The notes under the pieces: model-generated
Told to the model about the DNA's origin: nothing
The model's input: the letters and a program-made list of their open reading frames with translations, nothing else
Databases searched by the model: none
Part shown: positions 41,117-49,662 of the stretch, one piece after another
How positions within the stretch are numbered: position 1 is the first letter of the stretch
Layout of the letters: every line of letters starts with the position of its first letter
Source: Pseudobacteriovorax antillogorgiicola
GTDB taxonomy: Bacteria > Bdellovibrionota_B > Oligoflexia > Oligoflexales > RGVZ01
Direction of reading: 5' to 3'
NCBI GenBank assembly: GCA_945898195.1
Contig: CAMDHM010000011.1
Coordinates: 1 to 64,000, forward strand
Length of the DNA stretch: 64,000 bases
Translations under genes and position numbers: made by a program

Positions 41117-42211
41117 ATGTTGCAAGCAAAAATAAACGTCCACCAGCTACCAGTTCACACACCGTTTGCCATTGCCACGGGGACCATGCAGGCCGCGGAC
41201 TGCGCGATTCTCGCGTTAGACGACGGTTGTGGAAATATTGGCCTTGGCGAAGCCGCACCATTTTCTGCTGTAACCGGGGAAAACCTGCAGGCAACTGCAG
41301 ATGCGATAGCGAACCTTTGCACAACGATTCAAAAATTTTCTCCGGAACAGGCCCTCAAAATCCTGGCCCTCGAAAGTGAAAACAAAAATATTCCCTCGAG
41401 CGCCTTGTGTGCCGTGGAATCTGCCGTTTTGGACCTCATTGCTAGGCGGCTGGGACTACCATTATGGCGCCTATTTGGCTCACCAAAACTTCCCTCTGGA
41501 ACGTTCTGCCCAACGCCGATCGACACCGACATCACCGTAACCGTCATGCCGCCAGAAAAGGTTCCAGCATTTTTGGATAAGTTTTCGGGCCACGGATTCC
41601 ACACTTTTAAGGTTAAGGTTTCGGGAAGGGTCGATGCAGATACGGAATCGGTTCGACAAGTGATCAGTTGGGCAAAAAAGAAAAATCGGCTAGCTCACAT
41701 AATTCTTGATGGCAATCAGGGTTTTGATTTCGAACGTGCCAAACGACTTCTTTTGAATTTGGCGAATCTCGATATTATTCCGCTTTGTTTTGAGCAGCCG
41801 TTAATTAAAAACGATCTCCGTGGCCTGGCGAAACTCTCTCAGTCAACATCCGTACCAATTTTACTTGATGAATCCGTTACCTCGGTGGACGAAGTCTTGC
41901 GCGCCCACAGTGCCGGGGCTGGCTCCATGATTAACATCAAGATCACCAAGTCCGGCGTCATCGAGTCCCTTCGCATGATTACCGCCGCCAAGGCACTTGG
42001 CATGGGATTAATGATTGGAGGGATGCTTGAAACGGAGATCGCTATGGGATTTTCTCTTCACATGGCGGCCGGCCTGGGGGGCTTCGACTTGATCGACCTT
42101 GACACCCCATTTTTTATTGATCGACGCCTGACCCTATCCAGTCCATGGCATAGCCCATCAGCTTCACTGACTATTTCGGGTGTTCGGGGCTCTGGACTAA
42201 CTATTTCCTAA
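41117..42211 (+). CDS. Enolase-superfamily dipeptide (L-Ala-D/L-Glu-type) epimerase
   Basis: 364 aa; FKVKVSG, DGNQGF, CFEQPL, LLDESV, NIKITKSGVIESL, GGMLETEIAMG. Confidence 0.82.
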   Translation: MLQAKINVHQLPVHTPFAIATGTMQAADCAILALDDGCGNIGLGEAAPFSAVTGENLQATADAIANLCTTIQKFSPEQALKILALESENKNIPSSALCAVESAVLDLIARRLGLPLWRLFGSPKLPSGTFCPTPIDTDITVTVMPPEKVPAFLDKFSGHGFHTFKVKVSGRVDADTESVRQVISWAKKKNRLAHIILDGNQGFDFERAKRLLLNLANLDIIPLCFEQPLIKNDLRGLAKLSQSTSVPILLDESVTSVDEVLRAHSAGAGSMINIKITKSGVIESLRMITAAKALGMGLMIGGMLETEIAMGFSLHMAAGLGGFDLIDLDTPFFIDRRLTLSSPWHSPSASLTISGVRGSGLTIS

Positions 42212-42270
42212 AGTTTGACTCCAAAAAAGCCGTTAAACCCGAACGATTCGGTTATGGGGAGGACGGGAAC

Positions 42271-43842
42271 GTGAGCGAGAATTCCACATTGAGAGCTGCC
42301 ATTTCCCTCGTTGCTCTCTCTGGACTCCTTGGCTGCTTAAAGACCAAAGATGCCGGCGTAAAAACCCTCGATAACATTGAAACACTTGGCCCATTAGAGT
42401 TCACAGAGTGCGCCGGAACCTACAATTTGCACCCCATGGCCACGCAACTTGCGCTACCCCGCCACCTGCTGCAGGCCGTTCAGTCCGTGCCAGAAAAACT
42501 GCAACAGTCCTTCTTCGAGGACCTCCATGGACGCATCGAGGTTTCGTCAAATTTAGCCGGGATCTGCTGGCCTGACGAATCGCACCGCCCAGCTCGCGAA
42601 GATGAAGTCCTCGGCTGCGTGCGCCAGTATGGAAACACCGATCGTCCCCTGGTGATTCACCTTCTCGCGACAACACCGGCCAAGGAGGCATATTGGCTTC
42701 TCCTTCGCTTCGGTTTTATCATGTCCAATCAGGTCCAAAATCGAAATATTCCACTCACCGGTGAAGTCACTTTTTGGGGAGCCACTGGCAGCGCCGCAGG
42801 TCAGACCAACGAGCGAATCGCGATCGCTTTTCTTGCTGATGCTGGCAGTCGCGGCACACCGGCAGGCACGGCACTCGAGAAATTTGGAATACCATTAAAT
42901 GCGACCCTAGCCGCCACAGATGAAGCACGAGAAATTGCGTGGCGCAGCATCGCCACAGACATTCGCGCGGACTTTGCAACGCGAATCATCGCCGAGGCAT
43001 TTCACTCCCGTTACTGCACAGCTGAAACCCGCAAATCCATGTCAGCGCGTTACCCACAAACCAGTCAATTATTTGAGATGGTCGCCGCCGATCTAGAAGG
43101 CCGCGCCTTTGCTCTTGCCAGCAATTCAGACGTCGGCAAAGCATCCTCCACTTGGAATGGCTGGTATAAAACCTACGACGGAGCTACCCAATCACGGCGC
43201 GCTCGCGGAGACGATATGGGATCGATGGCACGGACCAAGCTAGCCCAATCGATTGAGGCCCGGCTTAGGGGATCAGATGCTGAGCAGTCCTACCGCCTGA
43301 TGGCGACGAACAAAATGGATATCGACATGATGCAATTACTTAAATTCCTCTTTCAAGCCTTGAGCGGACTCTCGTCCGGAAACTCGGGGATGCCGCAAGG
43401 AATGCTCGGGGGGCTTGGTGGTGGAAATTTGCTACCTGGATTTCTTCCACCCGGAAATCTGCCCATTGGACCGATGCCCATGGGACCGCAACCTGGTGGA
43501 ATTCTCCCCATGTCCGGGAGTGCCGACGCAGAAGCCAAATCCGCCTTCGACAGTGGTAACCGGTATCGCCAACAAAATGGACTGCAGCCACTACAATGGA
43601 GCGATACCATCAGCACAGAGTGTAATGCTCAGGCTCAAGCCCAGATCGCTGGGGGAATGAACCATTGGTTGGTGCCACACCCGAATTCAAATGCCGAAAA
43701 TATTGCGTCAGGACAGACCACCGGGTCCGAGGTTGCCACCGCTTGGTACAACTCCCCTGGCCACCGGGCGAACTTACTCGGCAGTTACACCCAATCAGCA
43801 GTTGGTCACAGCAATAATGAATGGTGTCAGAGGTTCAAATAA
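42271..43842 (+). CDS. CAP/SCP-domain lipoprotein
   Basis: 523 aa, GTG start; lipobox LLGC; C-terminal AENIASG...VATAWYNSPGHRANLLG CAP signature; Gly/Pro/Met-rich linker. Confidence 0.88.
   Translation: MSENSTLRAAISLVALSGLLGCLKTKDAGVKTLDNIETLGPLEFTECAGTYNLHPMATQLALPRHLLQAVQSVPEKLQQSFFEDLHGRIEVSSNLAGICWPDESHRPAREDEVLGCVRQYGNTDRPLVIHLLATTPAKEAYWLLLRFGFIMSNQVQNRNIPLTGEVTFWGATGSAAGQTNERIAIAFLADAGSRGTPAGTALEKFGIPLNATLAATDEAREIAWRSIATDIRADFATRIIAEAFHSRYCTAETRKSMSARYPQTSQLFEMVAADLEGRAFALASNSDVGKASSTWNGWYKTYDGATQSRRARGDDMGSMARTKLAQSIEARLRGSDAEQSYRLMATNKMDIDMMQLLKFLFQALSGLSSGNSGMPQGMLGGLGGGNLLPGFLPPGNLPIGPMPMGPQPGGILPMSGSADAEAKSAFDSGNRYRQQNGLQPLQWSDTISTECNAQAQAQIAGGMNHWLVPHPNSNAENIASGQTTGSEVATAWYNSPGHRANLLGSYTQSAVGHSNNEWCQRFK
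43743..43838 (+). repeat. Direct repeat copy 1: 3' end of the CAP-domain gene
   Basis: 96 bp identical to 44730-44825 except one substitution (GAA vs CAA codon). Confidence 0.95.
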
Positions 43843-43946
43843 AAGTTCCTAAAGGCTCAGTGACGCACTGCCGGACGCTTTTGAATCCGAGGTTGGTCTA
43901 ATTCAAAGTCCGACATCCATTCAGCATGGGATTGCCTCTAAACCAA

Positions 43947-43974
43947 CCTCGGTATATACTGGTATATACCGAGG
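43947..43974. promoter_or_regulatory. Perfect palindrome, candidate autoregulatory operator
   Basis: CCTCGGTATATAC-TG-GTATATACCGAGG; 13-bp arms, 2-nt spacer, ending 6 nt before the ATG at 43981. Confidence 0.7.
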
Positions 43975-43980
43975 TGCCCC

Positions 43981-44448
43981 ATGTTGTTTCTGGATCGTCT
44001 TGTAAAAGCCTTTGATGACTATAAAGTTCCTTATGCATTGGTCGGGGGTGTGGCCGTCGCGCTTCATGGTGCTCCACGTGGTACCGTTGATATCGATATC
44101 GTAATCAGACACTCAGAAAAATTTTTTAAAAACTTAGAGAGCTGCATGAAGGAGCTTGGGTTCATACCTAGATTACCGGTCAAGGCCGCAGAGGTTTTTA
44201 AGTTTAAAGATGAATATATTAAAAAAAGAAATTTAATCGCCTGGAGTTTCTATAACGCAATGAATCCTATCGAAGTCGTGGATGTTATTCTGACTCATGA
44301 TTTGAGGGATATGAAATCGGTTTCGAAAAAATTTGGTTTGACTACCTTGAAGGTGATCGCGATTGAGGACCTTATCGCCATGAAAAAAGCGTCAGATCGA
44401 CCACAGGATCGGGAAGACGTAAAAGTCTTAAAAGGACTTTTGAAATGA
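43981..44448 (+). CDS. Minimal nucleotidyltransferase (MNT/AbiEii-like), probable toxin-type component
   Basis: 155 aa; ALVGGVAVALHGAPRGTVDIDIVI active-site-like motif; 4-bp ATGA overlap with next ORF. Confidence 0.75.
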   Translation: MLFLDRLVKAFDDYKVPYALVGGVAVALHGAPRGTVDIDIVIRHSEKFFKNLESCMKELGFIPRLPVKAAEVFKFKDEYIKKRNLIAWSFYNAMNPIEVVDVILTHDLRDMKSVSKKFGLTTLKVIAIEDLIAMKKASDRPQDREDVKVLKGLLK

Positions 44449-44720
44449 ACGCAAAACGTGGTTCGAAAAAAAACCGACCGGTTCAACTTGCCTCGAAATC
44501 ACAGATTGTCGCGATTGAGGTAGAGGACGTTACTCCGATTGTGGAGTTTCTGGAGCAATTCCGCATTTTAGCAGATCCGCGGGCTCAACATAAAAGCAAA
44601 CTTATCAGCATTAAAATACCTGAGCCACTTCTGGCCGCTTTTCGTTATAAGGCTGACCACGATGGGGTTCCATACCAAACAATGATTAAACGCCTGATGC
44701 TTGAGTGGCTTTCGAAATAA
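44445..44720 (+). CDS. CopG/RHH-like putative antitoxin
   Basis: 91 aa; C-terminal LISIKIPEPLLAAFRYKADHDGVPYQTMIKRLMLEWL RHH-like pattern. Confidence 0.7.
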   Translation: MNAKRGSKKNRPVQLASKSQIVAIEVEDVTPIVEFLEQFRILADPRAQHKSKLISIKIPEPLLAAFRYKADHDGVPYQTMIKRLMLEWLSK

Positions 44721-44729
44721 GTCGAAAGT

Positions 44730-44825
44730 TTGGTACAACTCCCCTGGCCACCGGGCGAACTTACTCGGCAGTTACACCCAATCAGCAGTTGGTCACAGCA
44801 ATAATCAATGGTGTCAGAGGTTCAA
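44730..44825 (+). repeat. Direct repeat copy 2: orphan 3' end of the CAP-domain gene
   Basis: WYNSPGHRANLLGSYTQSAVGHSNNQWCQRFK* without its upstream gene. Confidence 0.95.
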
Positions 44826-44842
44826 GTAAGAGCCCCTCCGAA

Positions 44843-45247
44843 TCACCTTCGCAGGCAGGGTATATTGGCGAAGGCATATGGCTGCCAAATATCCTGCCGT
44901 GTTGCATACAAGGTGCTCCAGGCATTTGCAAAAAATTGTGCCGCAAGAATTTCAGGCCGCCCATTGAACCTGTTGGCCTCTATACAGTCAAATTCAGCAC
45001 CGTCACTGCCAGGAACACAACGCATTGGAATCACTTCCACGGCTGGCAAATCACCGAACCGATAATTCCGATTTATACGGACATTAGCGATTGCGCTGCC
45101 ATTCATGCTCGGAAGCAGCGAAATTTGGTAGCTGCCATTCCAAATCTCGCTCTCCAGAAAGCTCAATGAGGCCTGGCACTGAAACTGGACGGCCTGAGCC
45201 ACACCAGCGAACATCAAACTGAATAACACAACGGTATACTTGAACAT
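44843..45247 (-). CDS. Hypothetical secreted protein
   Basis: 134 aa; signal peptide MFKYTVVLFSLMFAGVAQA; four Cys in mature part. Confidence 0.65.
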   Translation of the reverse strand: MFKYTVVLFSLMFAGVAQAVQFQCQASLSFLESEIWNGSYQISLLPSMNGSAIANVRINRNYRFGDLPAVEVIPMRCVPGSDGAEFDCIEANRFNGRPEILAAQFFANAWSTLYATRQDIWQPYAFANIPCLRR

Positions 45248-45297
45248 AAAACCTCCAAAAATAAACAGTGCGTCGAATCGTTATTAAATCCGTTTTT

Positions 45298-46407
45298 TTA
45301 AATAATTCGCTCTTTTAGGGGATGGTCAAATCGGTCACGGTAGTCTTCGATCAACTCACGTAAATGGCCGATCGATTTCGCTTTTTTAGTCACCGCCCAA
45401 AAAGCATGGCCAAACATAAACCATCGAGAACCAGTCGCTGCAAAGAAACTGAACTTTTTCAGAGCGTCTTCCGGACGGTCGTTGAAATGATGGTCCAACT
45501 CGTCAATCAAGAACAAACACGCCCGAAAAAACTCCGCGCTCTCCTCGGCGCGGCTTCGCGGTGCACGTTCGCCCTCCCGCCCCATCGGCGACTCCTGCCA
45601 ACCCAAGTCCTCGGCAATCTGCCACAAGATCCAAGGCCTTACTGTTGCCGCGCGGGCCACCATGACTCCATCCACCCCAAAATCCCGCAAAATTGAGACC
45701 GCGTCAGCCGAGGTCTGGATGTCCCCATTGGCAACCACCGCCACCTTGCGGCGCTTTGCAATTTCACTGACAAGTTGCCAGTCTGCTCGCCCTTCGTGCC
45801 CCTGCTCTCTGGTCCGCGCATGGATCGTCAGCCAATCCGCCCCACCCTCTTCCAGGGCCTGGGTGAATTCGTCCAGATAATTTAAATCACAAATCTTGTC
45901 GCTACCTCCGCGCATCTTGACGCTGACGGGTCGGTCCGTACAGGCGCGAACCAAACGCACGACGTCGGCCGCATATTTTGGCTCGCCCATAAGGCGAACC
46001 CCCCAATTATGTTTAAGAACATGGGTTGCCGGGCAGCCCATGTTGATGTCATAGCCCCAGGGACGAAGGGCACTCAATTTGGCGATGCTGGGCGTGATAA
46101 AGCGCTCTTCGTTACCCAAAAGCTGTGGGACAAACAACTCCGCACCGGACTTTTCGCCCTCAGTGCAGCGAAGTTCGGCCGTGGTTTCCAGGCGCTCGCT
46201 GGGCAATCGTCTGGTCGACAGCATCTCTGTAAATATAATGGGATCCAGCCCCTTAGGGGCATAACGCCGCAGCATGGCTCGAAAAGCGACATGGCTGATC
46301 CCAACCATCGGAGCAACCATCACCGGAAACCGGACCCCTAGGGAGGCCATCCGCCCACCAGGCATATCTACGCCTACATTTAAGGTTGATTCAGGGGTGG
46401 GGGTCAT
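45298..46407 (-). CDS. dus: tRNA-dihydrouridine synthase family protein
   Basis: 369 aa; VAPMVGISHVAFRAM, DINMGCPA, KMRGG, TIHARTREQG, VANGDI. Confidence 0.92.
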   Translation of the reverse strand: MTPTPESTLNVGVDMPGGRMASLGVRFPVMVAPMVGISHVAFRAMLRRYAPKGLDPIIFTEMLSTRRLPSERLETTAELRCTEGEKSGAELFVPQLLGNEERFITPSIAKLSALRPWGYDINMGCPATHVLKHNWGVRLMGEPKYAADVVRLVRACTDRPVSVKMRGGSDKICDLNYLDEFTQALEEGGADWLTIHARTREQGHEGRADWQLVSEIAKRRKVAVVANGDIQTSADAVSILRDFGVDGVMVARAATVRPWILWQIAEDLGWQESPMGREGERAPRSRAEESAEFFRACLFLIDELDHHFNDRPEDALKKFSFFAATGSRWFMFGHAFWAVTKKAKSIGHLRELIEDYRDRFDHPLKERII

Positions 46408-46510
46408 ATAAAAACCGCGAGTCCGTCGAATGTGAGGGGCATCGTTAATTCTGTAGGTAACGCATCACTTAATGCTCCGCTTAATGCTCAAGACAGGGGA
46501 AAGCAAGTCT

Positions 46511-47551
46511 ATGAACACCTCGAAAGCCGCAATGTCGGAAAAAAAGCGTGAATTTCTAAAACAACCCATCGTCCATATGGACATGACCCAGCACAATGTC
46601 GTGAGCCTGGTCGATGCCATGGGCCATATGGCATTTCAAGCCCGCAACCTGAACCGCGCCGCCAAAATCTATGAAATGATGCTTCGCGACCAGAATAATT
46701 CCGTAATCCTTTGCCTTGCCGGGTCGCTAATCAGCGCAGGCCTCAAAAAAATCATCCTTCAGATGGTTCGCGACAACATGGTTGATGCCATTGTCTCGAC
46801 GGGCGCGAACATAGTCGACCAAGACTATTTCGAAGGCCTCGGCTTCAATCATTATGTTGGCACTCCATTTGTCGACGACCATCAACTCCGCGAACTCGCA
46901 ATTGACCGTATCTACGATACCTATATCGATGAGGACGACCTGCGAAACTGCGACGATACGATCGCGCAAATCGCCGGAACATTGGAGCACCGACCGTATT
47001 CGTCACGGGAATTCATCTGGCACATGGGCGAATATTTGTCCAAGCATGGCAAGAACAAAGAATCCGTAGTTCTTGCTTGTTATGAAATGGGCGTGCCGAT
47101 TTTTGTTCCGGCATTCTCGGACTGCAGCGCTGGCTTTGGCTTGGTTCATCATCAATGGCACAACCCAAAGAAACACGTCACGATCGATTCGGCAGCGGAT
47201 TTCCGCGAGCTCACTAAAATTAAAATCGAAAGCGGTGATACCGGCCTTCTAATGATCGGTGGCGGTGTCCCGAAAAACTTTGCTCAAGACGTCGTCGTCG
47301 CAGCAGAAGTACTCGGACACGATGTTCCAATGCACAAGTACGCTATCCAATTGACGGTTGCTGACGAGCGCGACGGCGCCCTTTCCGGTTCAACTCTGAA
47401 GGAAGCCTGCAGCTGGGGCAAAGTCGACACCGCTTACGAGCAGATGGTCTTTGGCGAAGCCACGGTTAACTTTCCGCTGGTTGCTGCCTACGCCTGGCAC
47501 AAAGGTGCCCATAAGGATCGGAAGCCAAAACGCTTTGCCGACAAGGTTTAG
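46511..47551 (+). CDS. Deoxyhypusine synthase-like protein
   Basis: CLAGSLISAGLKKII, MIGGGVPKNFAQD, EACSWGKV with conserved Lys context; RBS-like AGGGGA upstream of ATG 46511. Confidence 0.88.
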   Translation: MNTSKAAMSEKKREFLKQPIVHMDMTQHNVVSLVDAMGHMAFQARNLNRAAKIYEMMLRDQNNSVILCLAGSLISAGLKKIILQMVRDNMVDAIVSTGANIVDQDYFEGLGFNHYVGTPFVDDHQLRELAIDRIYDTYIDEDDLRNCDDTIAQIAGTLEHRPYSSREFIWHMGEYLSKHGKNKESVVLACYEMGVPIFVPAFSDCSAGFGLVHHQWHNPKKHVTIDSAADFRELTKIKIESGDTGLLMIGGGVPKNFAQDVVVAAEVLGHDVPMHKYAIQLTVADERDGALSGSTLKEACSWGKVDTAYEQMVFGEATVNFPLVAAYAWHKGAHKDRKPKRFADKV

Positions 47552-47566
47552 TAGGAACGACAACTT

Positions 47567-48634
47567 TCAGGCAAATTGACTGCCGCGAGCCTCGGCGAGG
47601 GAAGAAAATCCTCGCCGTGGTAGCTCCACAGCTAGTTCTTGAAGCAAATTTGCGACGACCCATGGCCCACGATAGGCAAAGGCCGTGTAAATTTGAACCG
47701 CGTTTGCGCCCCGAGTGATTTTCTCCAAAACATCCCGACCAGAAAAAATACCGCCGACACCTATCATCGGAATTTTCCCGCGATGGACTTCCCAAGCCCA
47801 ATCTAAAAATTGATTGGACCGATCAAAAAGTGGCCGCCCAGAAAGCCCACCAGATTCGGGAGCCTCAACCCGTTGCGAGTTGGTCAAAACCATTCCAGCC
47901 CAACCACCGTTACCAGCCTCTTCAACCAATTTTTGAAATGAGTTCCGATCCATATCTGGATCGAACTTAATCCACATTTTTTTGATCTCTGGACCGAAGC
48001 TGCGCGCAATCTCCGCCATGAATTCCGGCGTCGCCAACTTGCGCAGCCCAGGCGTATTTGGAGAGCTCAAGTTGATCACAAAAAAACGAGCTAGATCCCT
48101 AAATACAGCGTGAACCTGAAGAAAATCATCCAACGCTTTCTCGGCAGGAGTATCCTTGTTTTTGCCAATATTCACACCCAGTGGACAAATATCATTGGAC
48201 CAAAACTGAGCCGCAATGCGGGAACTAATCTTGGCAGCCCCATCATTATTGAATCCCATGCGATTGATGAGTGACCGATCTGAGCGATAACGAAAAAGGC
48301 GAGGCTGAAGATTGCCAGGCTGCGCTCGAGGCGTCACCGCACCAATTTCAATATGAGAAAAACCAAGCCCAGCGAGGCCTTTGATCGCGATTCCGTTCTT
48401 GTCAAAACCTGCAGCCAGGCCAATGGGATGAGGCAAACTCCCAAGACCAGAGACCTGCACGCGTAAGGAAGCATCCAAATGATCAAGGGCACCTGGGCGG
48501 AAAAAACGCGTTGGATTCATCGCCAAAATTTGCATGCCCATATGATGGGCTGCCTCAGGAGGCAGAAGCTGCAGGGCTTTTGTGCTCAATCCTGCGCAAG
48601 ATGCCCAGAAATCAATCATGCTTTCTTCCCTCAC
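47567..48634 (-). CDS. pyrD: Dihydroorotate dehydrogenase (quinone, class 2)
   Basis: PIGLAAGFDKNGIAIKGLAGLGFSHIEIGAVTPRAQPGN; NLSSPNTPGLR; start may be ATG at 48619. Confidence 0.94.
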   Translation of the reverse strand: MREESMIDFWASCAGLSTKALQLLPPEAAHHMGMQILAMNPTRFFRPGALDHLDASLRVQVSGLGSLPHPIGLAAGFDKNGIAIKGLAGLGFSHIEIGAVTPRAQPGNLQPRLFRYRSDRSLINRMGFNNDGAAKISSRIAAQFWSNDICPLGVNIGKNKDTPAEKALDDFLQVHAVFRDLARFFVINLSSPNTPGLRKLATPEFMAEIARSFGPEIKKMWIKFDPDMDRNSFQKLVEEAGNGGWAGMVLTNSQRVEAPESGGLSGRPLFDRSNQFLDWAWEVHRGKIPMIGVGGIFSGRDVLEKITRGANAVQIYTAFAYRGPWVVANLLQELAVELPRRGFSSLAEARGSQFA

Positions 48635-48649
48635 CTTTATAGGACCCTC

Positions 48650-48780
48650 TTAAACTGCTCTACATGACTGCGCCTGGCGCCGCAATCGCCAGCACCCCGT
48701 GGGAGAGCCCCATGTGAATGCTCGGGAGCAGGGCTTGAAGTGGCATCTGATCCCAGGCGCAGCCATGTAGAGCAGTTTAA
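48650..48780. mobile_element. MITE-like 131-bp element with 28-bp terminal inverted repeats
   Basis: Arms TTAAACTGCTCTACATGACTGCGCCTGG (48650-48677) and CCAGGCGCAGCCATGTAGAGCAGTTTAA (48753-48780), 27/28 complementary; same end as at 231-258. Confidence 0.7.
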
Positions 48781-48881
48781 ACCGTCTAATAATGCCAATC
48801 TTTTCGGGTAATTAGGATAGAAACGCAAGAAATCGCCAGAATAGCCGTTGGACTCCATGGGCATGCTAAGAGGCGAGGCAA

Positions 48882-49649
48882 ATGATTATAGACCTGCTGA
48901 AACCAGTGACCGTGCAGATGGCAGAGGAAATCTCTCGCCGAATGCGTCGGATTGAAACCGACCCAGCCAACGGCATTTTACCCATGCCCCCAAATCCAGA
49001 GGCATTCAGAATCCCAGCCAGCCCTGTGCCTCCGATGATCTTAAAACTAAAAGCAAAGCATCCGGCATTTTTGAAGATGCCGCATGAACCGCATCCCATG
49101 CACGCGCGCTGGGATGATCCTCGCACGGCACCAAATGCATCCGCTGGGGCAAATCCATCGACAGTCCGATATTGGAACAATGTGGTCATCATCAACCGCC
49201 ATCGCGAGGAGATTAGGCGCATACTGGCGCGCCAGGGATGGACGGCCCGGGAGGTCGCCTTTATTGATACGCGCCACGCAGAATCGGTCCTAAATTACGC
49301 GATCGCCTACCACCGCAGTCGGATCCTCGATATAAAGGACGACCTCTTTCGACACCGAAGGGATCGCGCTCGCGCTCAACACAAGTTGAACCTCTCGAGG
49401 GATGAGCTGGAGGCATTCATTAGCCTGTTGAACAACGACCGAGCCTGGATATCAAGTATGATGGCCGGTCGAGCTGGGGCGCCGCGCCAAATCGCTGAAC
49501 AACAAGTCCACATACGGGCTCAGGTCAAGGCGAACCTTATTCACCACAGTGAAGTCCGTGCCGTCGGAAAGCAGGTGGAACAGGTAAGCAGGGATTTGGC
49601 TGCCAGCCTTGCAGCCACAGCCTATAATATCCCCAAGAAAGTCAGTTGA
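48882..49649 (+). CDS. Hypothetical protein
   Basis: 255 aa; helical Arg-rich C-terminal half; no family recognised. Confidence 0.65.
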   Translation: MIIDLLKPVTVQMAEEISRRMRRIETDPANGILPMPPNPEAFRIPASPVPPMILKLKAKHPAFLKMPHEPHPMHARWDDPRTAPNASAGANPSTVRYWNNVVIINRHREEIRRILARQGWTAREVAFIDTRHAESVLNYAIAYHRSRILDIKDDLFRHRRDRARAQHKLNLSRDELEAFISLLNNDRAWISSMMAGRAGAPRQIAEQQVHIRAQVKANLIHHSEVRAVGKQVEQVSRDLAASLAATAYNIPKKVS

Positions 49650-49662
49650 ATCGCTGAAAAAA

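Noticed and set aside
30312-44837. Genomic island integrated at the tRNA-Met gene
   Set aside because: No repeat of the tRNA 3' end was noticed elsewhere in the window and no integrase gene is present; needs a computed search.
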